Notes: generated by a model from the letters alone, not told the origin. A DNA stretch of 64,000 nucleotides from Bacteroidota bacterium (GCA_016714005.1 JADJOA010000002.1:248001-312000); one strand, 5' to 3'. Numbered from the stretch's first letter, positions 18,781-30,189 are shown. Program-made: numbers and translations.

Positions 18781-18972
18781 ATTTTAGGCTTTACAAATAA
18801 TAAAAACAATTCTATAAATAAAAGATTTGATATAACCTGAAGGTCGTAAGCGGGGCTTGTGAGGTAGCACCCCTGTAAGGTTGAGCACAGGTTTCAATTG
18901 TAAAGTCGCAGTAAAGGCTTGCGGTTTACTCCTCTCCCTTAATTTTGGGATATCTATCCTCTGATTGTTTAT

Positions 18973-20198
18973 TTAAAACTGCTCGGGCATATTGCTAAAA
19001 CAACACACAGGTTTTAGCCATTCGCTTTTAATAGCGCCAAGCAACCGAGCATTTTTATACGCTTTATCTAAAGGAATAAGTGTGTTAGCAATATACTCAT
19101 TAGCGCTAAGGCGCTTAATAAGCACTGCCAATGGCAGTTGCTTTTGTTTGTAATACAGTGGGGCTATAAACTCTATATCGTTATGGTAATATTTTTTTTC
19201 GGGTGTAATTTTTCCATCCCGTATTAACTGCAAACTATTTGCAATTGCACTGTTAACGGCAGCAATGCTATACTCCTTTCCCTTAACTATCATTTCCTTT
19301 GGCAATAAATGAAAAACATGCGCTATGGTACTTTCAAAATTGATGGTTACAGCAATATTTGTGTCAAACGTATTATACCCCCGTTGGCTCTTATAAACCG
19401 GAGCACGCAAACCGTTGTTGCTGTTAATAATAATGTTGGCATCAGCATCGGAACATAGGCTATACTTCCAGTTTTCGGGTGTTTTCCATGACTCAGCATT
19501 TTTGATCTTTTTAGAAAATACCATTATAACATCCTGGTTCATTTTAGACACAAGCCCTGTGTTAAAATAAGCACAGGCATATGTTTTTGAATCATTTATG
19601 TAATACGAAATTAAATCCTGCTTTATAGAATTTTCAAGGTGTGTATAATGTAGTTAACCAGCAGCGGGCTGTCATCAGTTTCTAAGTTGGTATAATTCCA
19701 GTTTTCGGGTTGGGCAATTGCAACAATATCATCGCAAATATTTTTCATATAAATATACCTGCAAAACCTGCTCAGCGCAAAACGGTTATCGCACAATACA
19801 TTTATAGCGCGGCACACCTTATGTTCACCTCTCCACACATTAAACTGAACCTGGTCATACAACTGCACCGCCCTGCCTCTTTGAGTTACAATACAATTGC
19901 TGTGTTTGCTCCAATACACTATTCCATTTGCAGTTGTTATATAAATTAAATCCCTTTTAAGATTAATTAATGAAACAATGCCTTTTAATATATGGACTTA
20001 TGGCTTTATGTTTTTTGCCACCAACTCATGCTCCACATCTTCTGTTTCAAAGCTTAAAACCATACCGTCATACACAGTAAAATCCTTTTTCAAAAACTGC
20101 TCATCTTTAAAAAAATAAAACTCCTTATCAGTATTTGAATGAATAATACCGGTGCCATATTGCGGCTCATAATATGTAACCTTGCCGTTTATTCGCAT
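18973..20198 (-). CDS. DUF3825 protein with cold-shock-like N-terminal domains (in-frame stop and frameshift)
   Basis: Reading from 20198, residues 1-66 form a cold-shock/OB-like domain (RINGKVTYYEPQYGTGIIHS ... DKEFYFFKDEQF). A TAA at 19998 follows. The same frame stays open past it with a second OB-like stretch (GIVSLINLKRDLIYITTANG ... QLYDQVQFNVW), without an ATG before that domain. After a missing base near 19638 the DUF3825 core appears: TYACAYFNTGLVSKMNQDV, then the 192-residue C-terminal part. Some DUF3825 proteins carry RNA-binding domains, so an RNA-related role is plausible. Whether the TAA is real is unresolved, so two separate genes remain possible. Confidence 0.6.
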
Positions 20199-20682
20199 TT
20201 TGTTTGGATGCTTAAATTAGTGTCCGGTTGACTTTATTTTTATCAATTTTTTCAAAAGTTTTACGTGGCCTACGTAAAAAGTTACAAAACCCTACACCCA
20301 TCTTACGCCTTTTTTACCCCAAAAACAACCTCTTCCATATACCCACAGATGCTCAAGCACCTCATTTCCAATAACTAAAGCATCTTCATTCACACTTATC
20401 ACTATCGTCTCCTGCACTTTTGTTTTCTTTAAATGCGCTTTTGTAATAGTCTTTTGCACATTAGTTTGTGTCCGATTCTCCTTTCCCGGTCCCCGTTTTA
20501 AATTGGTTGCTTCCCTGCTCGCTTTTCTTCTAATCTTCTGCAATCTCTTCCTGCCGTATAAACATCAGTTGCTCACTATTATCACTTTTCCCGCAACCTT
20601 TTTCACATTGCTCTGCACCTTTTCCTCCCCTCTTCCGCCCTCCTGTCTTTTAATAATTTCAAATTCTTACCTTCGCTCTCTA

Positions 20683-20724
20683 ATTCAATTCATAACTCAT
20701 AATTCTCAATTCATAATTCTCTTC
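20683..20724 (+). repeat. AATTCATAACTC-type simple repeat before acn
   Basis: A short degenerate repeat (AATTCATAACTCATAATTCTC) ends two bases before the aconitase ATG. The same family lies directly before obg (39047-39080) and adk (39748-39772), in the same orientation relative to the gene. The rest of the 528-bp gap 20199-20726 is pyrimidine-rich and holds no gene that I can support. Confidence 0.6.
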
Positions 20725-20726
20725 CA

Positions 20727-22948
20727 ATGGCTTTCGACATAGAAATGATCAAACAGGTTTACGCACAACTGCCTTCAAAGATTAGTGCAGCCCGCAAGCT
20801 CGTAAACCGCCCGTTAACCCTCTCCGAAAAAATTCTTTTCTCCCACCTCCATAACTCACAGGCGCTAAAAGATTTTGAGCGCACCAAAAACTACGTTGAC
20901 TTTGCCCCCGATCGTGTAGCCATGCAGGATGCCACAGCACAAATGGCTTTGCTTCAATTTATGCAGGCTGGTCGTCCAAAAGTTGCTGTTCCCTCCACCG
21001 TACATTGCGATCATTTGATTGTGGCTAAGGAAGGTTCAGGAAAAGATTTAAATGCTGCCAAACACGACAGTGCCGAAGTATTCGATTTCCTCGCCTCTGT
21101 ATCTAACAAATACGGAATAGGCTTTTGGAAACCGGGCGCTGGTATCATCCACCAAATTGTTTTAGAAAATTATGCATTTCCTGGCGGGATGATGATAGGT
21201 ACGGATAGCCATACCGTTAATGCTGGCGGATTGGGTATGCTTGCCATAGGCGTAGGCGGTGCTGATGCTTGTGATGTAATGGCTGGCCTGGCATGGGAAT
21301 TAAAGTGGCCCAAATTAATTGGCATTAAACTCACGGGTAAACTTTCCGGCTGGAGTTCTGCAAAAGATGTTATTAATAAAGTAGCGGGCATACTTACCGT
21401 TAAAGGTGGTACAGGTGCCATAGTAGAATATTTTGGCGAAGGCGCTATCAGTTTAAGCTGCACCGGCAAGGGTACCATTTGTAACATGGGTGCCGAAATT
21501 GGTGCCACCACCTCCACGTTCGGTTACGACCAGTCTATGGAACGTTACCTCCGCTCAACAGCTCGTGCCGATATTGCCGACCTTGCAAACCAAATAAAAG
21601 AACATTTAACTGGCGATGCCGAAGTGTATGCCAACCCCTCAAAATATTTTGATGAGGTAATAGAAATTAATTTATCGGAGTTAGAGCCACAAATCAACGG
21701 ACCGTTTACTCCCGATTTGGCAACGCCAATTTCTAAAATGAAAGAAGTAGCTGCTGCCAACAACTGGCCCACCAAAATTGAAGTAGGCTTAATTGGATCC
21801 TGCACCAACTCGTCTTATGAAGATATTTCGCGCGCTGTTTCGCTTGCCAAACAAGTTGCCGATAAAAATTTAAAAACAAAAGCCGAGTTCACCATCACTC
21901 CCGGCAGTGAGCAAATACGTTATACCATAGAGCGCGATGGTTTCATCAATACATTCGAAAAAATTGGCGCTACCGTTTTTGCCAATGCCTGCGGACCATG
22001 TATTGGAATGTGGAGCCGTGTAGGTGCAGAGAAAAAGGAAAAAAATTCCATCATACACTCTTTCAACAGAAATTTCCAGAGCCGTAATGATGGCAATCCT
22101 AATACGTATGCTTTTGTTGCCTCGCCCGAAATTACAACTGCACTTGCCATTGCAGGCGATTTAACTTTAATCCCCTCACCGATTTTTTAATTAATGAAAA
22201 AGGTGAGAAAGTAAAATTAGATCCACCCACCGGTGAAGAACTTCCTTCAAAAGGTTTTGCAGTAGAGGATGCAGGTTATCAGAAACCTGCCGAAGATGGA
22301 AGCAATGTAGAAGTAAAAGTTTCGCCAACATCAAACCGTTTGCAGTTGTTAGAACCATTTTCTCCGTGGGAAGGCACAGATTTAAAAGGTCTCAAACTAC
22401 TTATCAAAGCCAAAGGGAAATGCACCACCGATCACATCAGCATGGCTGGTCCCCGGTTAAAGTTTCGCGGACATTTAGATAACATTAGCAACAACCTTTT
22501 AATTGGCGCAACCAATTTCTTCAACGAAAAAATCAACTCAGTTAAAAATCAACTTGATGGTTCTTACAACGAAGTACCAAAAGTGCAGCGCGCTTACAAA
22601 GCAGCAGGCATTGGAAGCATTGTGGTAGGTGATGAAAATTATGGCGAAGGCTCTTCGCGCGAGCATGCTGCTATGGAGCCTCGTTTTCTTGGGGTTAGAG
22701 CCATACTCGTAAAATCGTTTGCACGTATTCACGAAACCAATTTAAAAAAGCAGGGCATGCTTGCATTAACTTTTGCCGATAAAAGCGATTACGATAAGAT
22801 TAAAGAAGATGACAGCATTGATATTATCGGCTTGACAAATTTTGTGCCCGGTTCTCAATTAACTCTTATCCTCAATCATTCAGATGGAAGTAAAGACGAA
22901 ATAAAAGTAAACCACACCTACAACGAAAATCAGATTGGAGTGGTTTAA
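20727..22948 (+). CDS. acn: Aconitate hydratase, mitochondrial-type (one frameshift)
   Basis: This TCA-cycle enzyme isomerises citrate to isocitrate through a [4Fe-4S] cluster. The three cluster cysteines are visible in GSCTNSSYEDI and ANACGPCIGMW. Other landmarks are VPSTVHCDHLIV, GTDSHTVNAGGLGMLAIGVGG and, in the C-terminal swivel domain, GDENYGEGSSREHAA with the catalytic SRE. One missing T near 22163 shifts the frame (NPLTDFLINEKGEKV is restored). The corrected protein has ~741 residues, typical of the mitochondrial-type aconitases of Bacteroidota. A strong terminator follows. Confidence 0.95.
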
Positions 22949-23011
22949 AGCCGGTGCTGCATTAAATATTATAAGGAGAGAGTTGGCGTAAATATTATTC
23001 GAGACTTATTT

Positions 23012-23047
23012 AAAACCGCAATCAATTCTATGGTTGCGGTTTTATTT
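23012..23047 (+). terminator. Rho-independent terminator after aconitase
   Basis: AAAACCGCAA (23012-23021) and TTGCGGTTTT (23034-23043) form a perfect 10-bp stem ending in a T-rich tail. It lies ~65 bp after the acn stop and shows that a flippase start at 23034 is not real. Confidence 0.85.
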
Positions 23048-23060
23048 TAAAATTCCCTTT

Positions 23061-24378
23061 GTGAAAGAGCTTTTTAAAAATGTATTTAAAAGTAATCTGG
23101 TAAAACAATCCGGCACAACTTTTATCCTCCGATCCTTTGGATTTTTTCTTGGCTACCTTTTCATCATTCTTGTTTCAAGATTATATGGTGCCGATGCTGT
23201 TGGTGTATTTTCTTTAACAACTACCGTGCTGCTTATGTTTACCATCATTGGCAAAATGGGAACAGATACTGCCATTGTAAAATATGTTTCAAAATTTTTA
23301 GTTGCTCAAAATCACAATGCTGTTAAAGGGCTGTACCAAACTGTACTGAAACTCATTTTTACTTCCGGCATTTTTCTCTCCTTAATTCTTTTCTTCTGTG
23401 CAGAACCCTTTGCGCTTTATGTTTTTAAAAAAACCGCAACTAACTTTTCCATTTAAAATTTCTGCTTTTGCATTATTGCTAATGATGCTGCGCTTTGTAA
23501 ACAGCGAAGTGTATCGTGGTTATGGCATGATTGCCGTTTACGCATATGCTCAACACGTTTCTTATTTTTTATATGCACTTATTTTATTGGGCGCGGGTTC
23601 CTTGTTTTTCAACAACGAACATCTTCCAATCATTGCCTACACCGCAGGATTAATACTACTTACCATATCAGGAACCTGGCTGGTTAAAAAGAGAATTTTA
23701 TCAAAAGCTTCTCATGTAGTAAACGAAATATCAGTCGGTTAAATTACTACAAACATCATTACCCATGATGCTAAGCAGTTCGTTGCTGCTGATAAGTCTG
23801 GCTCAACACCATTCTTTTAGGGATATATGCCAACGAAACTGAAGTAGGAATTTTTAGTGTGGCATTAAAAATTGCAACGTTTACCAGTTTTGTTTTAATG
23901 AGCGTTAACAGTGTTACAGGTCCGCGCTTTGCAACAGCGTTTCATAACAAAGACTATAAAGCATTGCGTAATCATTCCATAAAAGCAGCACAATTAAATT
24001 TTTATGCTTCTCTCCCGGTGTTTGTTCTAATTGTAGTGTTCAACAAGTTTATTCTCTCTCTCTCTTTGGAAATGAGTTTACTACTGGAAGTTTCATTCTG
24101 TTGATTTTACTTGCAGGACAAGTGATTAATAATTTGCAGGTACGGTTGGCACGTTTATGAACATGACTGGTAATGAAAAAATATTTCAGCGCATTGTTTT
24201 ATTATGTACAGTAATCAATTGCTTCCTGTGCATTTTTTTAATTCCTGAATATGGAATGACAGGCGCAGCAATTGCGGCTTCCTTTTATATGATTTTGTGG
24301 AATGTTACAACAGCCATTTATATTTACCGCAAATACAAAATTGCGATGTGGTTTAATCCTTTTGCAAAGATTATTTAA
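23061..24378 (+). CDS. Polysaccharide flippase, MATE/Wzx-like (at least five frameshifts)
   Basis: This membrane protein of the Wzx/MurJ-like superfamily is expected to flip lipid-linked sugar units across the inner membrane. The GTG at 23061 gives VKELFKNVFKSNLVKQSGTTFILRSFGFFLGYLFIILVSR, the usual first amphipathic region and helix. Further helices are spread over three frames with breaks near 23435, 23738, 23800, 24060 and 24140. The last part (MTGNEKIFQRIVLLCTVINCFLCIFLIPEYGMTGAAIA) is family-typical. The whole gene would encode ~440 residues and 12 or so helices. Its stop overlaps the methyltransferase ATG at 24378. Confidence 0.8.
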
Positions 24379-25070
24379 TGGATAATATTTATACAGACGG
24401 AACTTACTTAGATCAAAATCCACAATGGCACAGTGAGCGTTCTCCATGGAAGGCAGAAAAAATTTCTTCCATCATTAAAAAAAGCAAGATACAGTTTCAA
24501 TCTATTGCAGATGTTGGATGTGGTGCAGGCGAAGTACTTAATTGCCTGATGAAAGAGTTTGGAGAATCAAAAATTATTCGGATACGAAATTTCACCCCGT
24601 GGATTTGAGATTGCAAAAAGAAAAGAAAATAATTCTCTCAAATTTTTCAATGAGGATTTACTGAGTTCCTCAACAGCGGGTTTTGATATTGCAATGGCTG
24701 TAGATGTATTTGAGCATGTGGAAGATTATTATTCATTTCTGAAAAAATTAAAAACCAAAGCGAAGTATAAAGTTTTTCATATCCCGTTAGATTTAAGTGT
24801 TCAATCTGTTTTAAGAAGTAAACCCATTATTGATCGCAGAAAAAAGTCGGACATATTCATTACTTTACAAAAGACATTGCATTTGCAACGCTCATTGATT
24901 CGGGCTATAAAATTATTGACTGGCAATATACAGCCGACACTTTAGAGCTTCCGGCCAAGTCAACATTATCTGCATTTGCAAGGATGCCAAGAAAAATTGC
25001 TTTTTCTTTAAACAAAGATTTAGCAGTAAGAATTTTAGGCGGCTGGAGTTTATTGGTACTTGCTGAATAA
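24378..25070 (+). CDS. Class I SAM-dependent methyltransferase (two frameshifts)
   Basis: This methyltransferase has the SAM-binding motif I IADVGCGAGEVLNCL, an acidic motif region GYEISPRGFEIAKRK and a motif IV-like DIAMAVDVFEHVEDYYSFL. Frame breaks occur near 24575 and 24848, after which GHIHYFTKDIAFATLIDSGYKII reads correctly to a TAA at 25068. The sequence resembles methyltransferases acting on lipids or sugars in polysaccharide clusters. The target here is unknown. It overlaps the flippase gene by one base and precedes a sulfotransferase gene. Confidence 0.8.
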
Positions 25071-25106
25071 ATCTACCTTTAAAAACGTATTTTCGTTGCA
25101 ATTGAT

Positions 25107-25982
25107 ATGACTCCAAAAATTGACATAGTAATTGCGGGTGTGCAAAAAGCGGCTACCACTTCTCTGAAAAATTATATTGGCGAACATCCGGATGTTGTTA
25201 CTCATTCAACTCCTGAGTTTGGCTACTTTAGTATTGACAGCGAGTACCAACTTCCATTTAACGCATTGTTGAATAAATATAAAATTGAAGATTTCTCTCA
25301 AAAAAAACTTCTTATTAAAAACGTTGACATTATTTTTTTTGAAGAGCATATTTCGCGAGTTAAAGAGCACAACCCTAATGCAAAAATAATTTTAGTCTTG
25401 CGTAATCCTTTGAGCCGAGCTTATTCTGCTTACTGGTTTGCACGCAGAAGAGGCTGGGAAAATATTGAAACATTTGAAGATGCAATTGCTGCAAATCCAA
25501 ACAGATTTTCAGATAAATTACACATAAGCAATGTTTCCTATTTAGAAAAAGGAAATTATGTCAAGCAAGTTGAAACACTCTATAAATACTTTAGCAAGCA
25601 GTAGGTTTTAATTCTTTTGCAGGAAGATTTAAAAGAAGATGCTGCAGCCACCATGCAACATGTTTTTGATTTTTGCGAGCTTGATAATTCATTTCAGCCA
25701 AACTTGAAAGTTGAATACAATGTTTCGGCAAAAGCACGCGTACAAACACTGGCAAGATTAACGGTAACTGACAATGCTATTAAAACCGGTTTGAAAAAAA
25801 TTATTCCAAACACTTATCTCCGAAAACTTCGCAAAACTGTTACAGCGCTAAACGAAAAAGATTTTACTCCACCTCCTATTAATGAAATAACCAAACTTAA
25901 AATAATCTCGCATTTTAAACCATTAAATGAGAAGTTATCACTTTTACTTAATCGCGATTTAAGCCACTGGAATAAAATTTAA
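25107..25982 (+). CDS. Sulfotransferase, PAPS-dependent (in-frame TAG)
   Basis: The protein carries the 5'-phosphosulfate-binding loop (IVIAGVQKAATTSLKNYI) and the 3'-phosphate-binding motif (LVLRNPLSRAYSAYWFA) of PAPS-dependent sulfotransferases, so it probably adds sulfate to the surface polysaccharide. A TAG at 25602-25604 interrupts it, yet the same frame continues VLILLQEDLKEDAAATMQHVF, as expected for this family. A single C-to-T change of CAG would produce it. The corrected length is ~291 residues. Whether this is an error or a real nonsense mutation cannot be decided here. Confidence 0.85.
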
Positions 25983-25983
25983 A

Positions 25984-27405
25984 ATGCAACAACCGGTTAT
26001 TAAGTTTACCTTTTCCCGACTTATATTTCTTTTAGTGCTTTTTATTCCCTTTGAGGTAATGCTGTTAAAGTATTTACCGGTTGCGGAAAACGCATATGTG
26101 CTGCTTCGCTATGCTTTTGAGTTTTTTATTTATGTTTTGTTCGCTTTAATGGTGTTCAATAAATTCTCGCATCGTAAAAAAGTTTCCGGCTCTCCTATTG
26201 ACACGCCTGTTATCATTTTTATTTTCCTTACCATCATCACAATCATTGTAAATCATGCACCCTTTTTTGAAGCATTTGTTGGATTTAAGTCTGCATTCAG
26301 GTTTTTGTTATTGTTTTATGTCCTTATTAATTTCGAGTTCAATCCTAAAGCGCTAAGAATAATGTTATCTGCCTTGATAATTGTTGCAGTGGTTCAATCA
26401 TTACTTTCTTTTCAGCAGCATTTTATGGGTATTGCACAGTTTTGGTATCCACGCGCACTCAATCTCACTTTTGGTGCAAAAGATTTGAATTTTAAAATTT
26501 TAAAAGGTGGTTATCACGGAGGCATTGAGCAGGGCGCGGTAATTGGAACTTTTGGAGACTCGATTGCGTTGGCAACATTCTTAGTAATTATACTTTTAGT
26601 AATACTTGCTTTTCTGTTAGGTAACTACCCATTGGGTAAATACCGCAGATTAATAATGTGGTGCAGTGTGGGCGCTATTATAGTTGCATTGTTTTTTACC
26701 TACTCCCGCGGCTCCGCAATTATTGGAATTTTAAGTATTCCTTCCATGATGCTGCTTGCAGGAAAAACAAAACTGCTTTCTCGCTTTGCTTTATTTGGTG
26801 TTTTGTTTTTTGCATTTGCATTAATAAAACCAGCACTAAGCGGAAGAGAAGGTGTTCAGTTTGTAAATCCTAAATTCAAATATGTTGACCCTGTTTCAAA
26901 CATTACGGTATTGATGTCAGAGTCCTATGCTGATAACACTTTTAAACATGCACGCGGGTGGATTTTAGAAAATGTTGGCGGCTCATTACTTCGCTCTGTG
27001 ACATTAATTGGAAACAGCCCTGCCAATGAATTTGCATTACAAAAACTTTTAAAAAAAGAAATGAATGTGCTTACACCGTTTGAAAATTTACTGATTATTA
27101 ATGATGTATTTTGGGTTGCGTTTATTGCCTACTACGGCTTAATAGGCATGGCGGTATTTATTTATATTTTGTTTGTGCTTTATAAAACTGCAAGGTACGT
27201 TTGGTTAAATACAGATCAGTCCATTTATAAAGTTATTTCACTTGCAACGTTAACACTGGTATTAGCTTCTATTCCCTACTCATTTATTGTTGCCACATTT
27301 ACATTCCGTTCTTTTGGAATATATTTTTGGTTGTTGGCTGGCTTAACTGCCAGTGAGTATTTACGCATTAGAAAGTTGAAAAATGAGAATACTGCTGGTA
27401 CATAA
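25984..27405 (+). CDS. O-antigen ligase/polymerase (Wzy-like) membrane protein
   Basis: This intact 473-residue protein has about 11-12 hydrophobic helices and a large periplasmic loop (residues ~290-375) between the later helices. That is the architecture of O-antigen ligase (WaaL) and polymerase (Wzy) proteins, including a YSRGSAIIGIL segment at the start of the loop-proximal helices. Its ATG is 2 bp after the sulfotransferase stop, and its end overlaps the next glycosyltransferase start by 23 bp, indicating an operon. Ligase and polymerase cannot be separated by sequence alone. Confidence 0.85.
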   Translation: MQQPVIKFTFSRLIFLLVLFIPFEVMLLKYLPVAENAYVLLRYAFEFFIYVLFALMVFNKFSHRKKVSGSPIDTPVIIFIFLTIITIIVNHAPFFEAFVGFKSAFRFLLLFYVLINFEFNPKALRIMLSALIIVAVVQSLLSFQQHFMGIAQFWYPRALNLTFGAKDLNFKILKGGYHGGIEQGAVIGTFGDSIALATFLVIILLVILAFLLGNYPLGKYRRLIMWCSVGAIIVALFFTYSRGSAIIGILSIPSMMLLAGKTKLLSRFALFGVLFFAFALIKPALSGREGVQFVNPKFKYVDPVSNITVLMSESYADNTFKHARGWILENVGGSLLRSVTLIGNSPANEFALQKLLKKEMNVLTPFENLLIINDVFWVAFIAYYGLIGMAVFIYILFVLYKTARYVWLNTDQSIYKVISLATLTLVLASIPYSFIVATFTFRSFGIYFWLLAGLTASEYLRIRKLKNENTAGT

Positions 27406-28630
27406 ATTCTGGCGTAAAACAGGCGGTGCCGAAAATTATTTTCAGGATACGGCTGCCATCCTTAGAGCAAACGGACATGTGGTGAAAATTTTTACTACTG
27501 ATTTTCCGGCTGCAAACAGTAGTGATGTTTTGCGAGAGACGAGAATGTTGTGTTTGGTGAATACGAGGATTATCTTGATGGGAACATTTTAAAAAAAGCT
27601 AACTGCTATTCCCGAAATAATTTATTCAAAAAAAAACAAAGCGCTTTTCGGCAAACTTCTCGACAATTTTAAACCGGATATCGTACACGTATTTGCTCTT
27701 TTTACAACTATTTCACCTTCTGTACTCAATGCCTGCAGGGAAAGAAATATTCCTGTTGTAATGTCGTGCAATGATTACAAACATATTTGCCCCAACTACC
27801 GTTTGTTTCACAATGGAAAAATTTGCGAAGCCTGTAAGGGAAACAAATTTTATAATGCCGCCTTAAAAAATTGCTGCAAGCATTCAGTAGGTGTAAGCGT
27901 TGTTAGCGCGGTTGAATCTTATGCTCATCATTTTACTGGAGTGATAAAAAATAATATTTCAGCGTTTTTGTTTGAAAGCAAATTTATGTTGGAAAAAACA
28001 AAAGAGTTTTGGGGTGATAAGTATAAGTATGAATTTGTTGGAAAGCCATTTGATGTAAAGCAATTTGCTCCTTCAGTTCAAAATAAAAACTATGTTTTGT
28101 ATGCCGGAAGATTGAGTGATGAGAAAGGTGTTGATGTTTTAATTAAGGCAATGCAATATAATCATGATATTCCTCTTGTTATTGCAGGCAGTGGGCCGGA
28201 AGAAGAAAAATTAAAACAACTTGTATCATCACTTCAATTAAAAAATATCTCTTTTAAAGGAATTATAAATGCTGACGAAATTAAACAACTGATGAGCTAT
28301 TGCAGCTTTGTAGTAATTCCATCAGTTTGGTATGATAACTTTCCTTATGTACTTGCAGAAGCGTATGCGCATAGTAAGCCCGTTATTGGCAGCAACATGG
28401 GTGGTATTCCTGAGTATATCATAGAAGGCGAAACCGGGATGGTGTACAATGCTTATAATGAAAAGGAATTAGCAGAGAAAATCAATAAGTTTTTTGCAAA
28501 TAAAAATTTAATAATGAACATGGGGAAAAATGCCAGACAATTTTCTGAAGACAAATTAAATGCACGTCTGTTTTATGAAAGACTACTCTCCGTTTATAAT
28601 TCTATTGTAAAACCTCAGACACTCTCGTAA
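27383..28630 (+). CDS. GT4-family glycosyltransferase (at least two frameshifts)
   Basis: This is a GT-B fold retaining glycosyltransferase. It opens with MRILLVHKFWRKTGGAENYF, the classic GT4 acceptor-side start, and ends with the donor site: YAGRLSDEKGVDVLIKAM, IAGSGPEEEKL, and PSVWYDNFPYVLAEAYAHSKPVIGS with the conserved Glu and NMGGIPE. The frame breaks at about 27540 and again near 27600. Between these the sequence contains a Cys-rich segment (CNDYKHICPNYRL ... CEACKG ... CCKH), as in a subset of bacterial GT4 enzymes. The 3' end overlaps the convergent DinB gene by 29 bp. Confidence 0.88.
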
Positions 28631-29111
28631 AAGTGATGTAATCGGTAGAGGTTACTTTTGTAAACCCCGCGCCTCGCAGCATAGTTATAATTTGTCCACG
28701 ATGGTAAGTACTGTGGTTAAAACAATGCATCAGGCAATCGGCTATAGTAGTATTAAAAGGTTCGCCTTTGCTGTTTTTATAGGATACAAATTTTTGCAAA
28801 TCTGTTTCTGTAAGAGATAAAGTAAATGCTAAAAGTTCTTCAGAAATACTTTTCCATACACTGCAAAACTCTTCAAACGAATTAACCTTAAGATTAGCAG
28901 ACGGTGGCCATGTCCATGGCTCGCCCTTTATCCGTTTTATCCAAACATATTCTGCATCATAAATGTGGTAAGCAGTTTTTTCAAGTGTAGAAAAACTACT
29001 TGCCTGCTCTTTATGCAACGCTTCACTTCCCGATGCCAAAAGAAAATCTGTTGCTTTACCATTTGCCCAAACAGTATAGCGGGCATAATTTTCTATTTGT
29101 TGTTTTAACAT
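28602..29111 (-). CDS. DinB-family protein
   Basis: This 169-residue four-helix-bundle protein of the DinB/YfiT superfamily has likely metal-binding histidines in EKTAYHIYDAEYVW and HCFNHSTYHRGQI (H-x3-H). The family includes thiol-S-transferases that use bacillithiol or similar thiols. No substrate is indicated here. It is followed by no partner gene on its strand, and the CpsB-like gene starts just upstream. Confidence 0.85.
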   Translation of the reverse strand: MLKQQIENYARYTVWANGKATDFLLASGSEALHKEQASSFSTLEKTAYHIYDAEYVWIKRIKGEPWTWPPSANLKVNSFEEFCSVWKSISEELLAFTLSLTETDLQKFVSYKNSKGEPFNTTIADCLMHCFNHSTYHRGQIITMLRGAGFTKVTSTDYITFTRVSEVLQ

Positions 29112-29112
29112 G

Positions 29113-29856
29113 TTACAAATGTTTATTCAATAAATTAAACTCAAGCAGCTTCTTAAAATATTTCTCTTTGGTGCATTTCTGTAAAGCTTTAATATGCTTC
29201 ATGGCATGGGTATCTGTTCCAATCATATCCACCAATTCTAAATCAATCATTTTTTCTGCTGTCTTTTTTGCCTCAGGTCCATAGTAACCGCTTAAAGAAT
29301 TTACATTCAGTTGCAGCAGCACACCTTGGTCGCGAAGGCTTTTGTAAAAATCAAAATTACTGAACCAAAAGGGATATCGTTCCGGGTGAGCCATAATAGG
29401 TTTGTAACCTTGCACCTGCATACGGAAAATAACATCCATCATATTTTCAGGCATGTTTACATAACTGATTTCAAAAAGCAAATAGTTGTCCTTGATACAA
29501 AGCAGTTTTTCATTTTCTAACTTTTGTACAAACCCATCATCTAAATAATATTCGGCAGCAGCATTTATAGTAACCGGAAGACAAGCTTCTTTAACTGCTT
29601 CTCTTACCTTCTCCAACCCACTTAAAATTATTTCAGGAGTATTCTTATAAAAATCACTCATGATGTGAGGAGTGGTAATAAAATTTTTAAACCCCAGCTC
29701 ACACAATTCCTTTATTAATTCAATAGATTCTTCTAAAGATTTACTTCCATCGTCAATGCCCGGTATAAGGTGTGAGTGCATGTCAGTAATTACACCCGAA
29801 AAATCAACTGCCGTTTTATCATCATCACTTCCCCACCCGAAAAGTTTTTTAAACAT
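29113..29856 (-). CDS. CpsB/YwqE-type PHP tyrosine phosphatase
   Basis: This 247-residue PHP-domain phosphatase is of the type that dephosphorylates capsule tyrosine kinases. The metal-binding motif DMHSHLIPGIDDGS is at residues ~26-39. Further ligands are in TTPHIMSDFY, MAHPERYPF and IGTDTHA. Its placement beside the polysaccharide cluster fits a role in regulating polysaccharide export, although no Wzc-type kinase is in this window. The DinB gene begins two bases beyond its 3' end. Confidence 0.9.
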   Translation of the reverse strand: MFKKLFGWGSDDDKTAVDFSGVITDMHSHLIPGIDDGSKSLEESIELIKELCELGFKNFITTPHIMSDFYKNTPEIILSGLEKVREAVKEACLPVTINAAAEYYLDDGFVQKLENEKLLCIKDNYLLFEISYVNMPENMMDVIFRMQVQGYKPIMAHPERYPFWFSNFDFYKSLRDQGVLLQLNVNSLSGYYGPEAKKTAEKMIDLELVDMIGTDTHAMKHIKALQKCTKEKYFKKLLEFNLLNKHL

Positions 29857-29919
29857 ACTTTTTATTTTGCCTCTAAATTATCAGTTTAAAATCAATTAAC
29901 GAATAAACAGTTTATTGTT

Positions 29920-30189
29920 TCAGTAAGAAATTTCAAATCCATCAAAATCGTGCAATTCCATCAGGTTTGTTTCTACAGATGCAACCTGTGCAAGCATTGG
30001 TCCGTGGTTACACCATGCAACTAATTTATTAAGCGCATCTTCATTGCCAGTTGCTTCAATATATACCGAACCATCGTTTATGTTTTTTACAAAGCCCGAA
30101 ACATCCAACTCATCTGCTTTATCCTTTGCATACTTCCTGAAAAAAACACCTTGAACTTTTCCTTTAACTAAAATTGAAATTGTTTTCAT
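29920..30189 (-). CDS. acyP: Acylphosphatase
   Basis: This 89-residue protein is a complete acylphosphatase, which hydrolyses carboxyl-phosphate bonds. The substrate-binding arginine lies in VKGKVQGVFFRKYAKDKA and the catalytic asparagine in GFVKNINDGSVYIEATG. Its length and motif order are standard for the family. It is monocistronic here and divergent from truB. Confidence 0.93.
   Translation of the reverse strand: MKTISILVKGKVQGVFFRKYAKDKADELDVSGFVKNINDGSVYIEATGNEDALNKLVAWCNHGPMLAQVASVETNLMELHDFDGFEISY

Noticed and set aside
20292..20543. 83-codon reverse open frame upstream of acn
   Set aside because: Arg/Lys/Thr-rich translation of a pyrimidine-rich strand, with no leader or family features.
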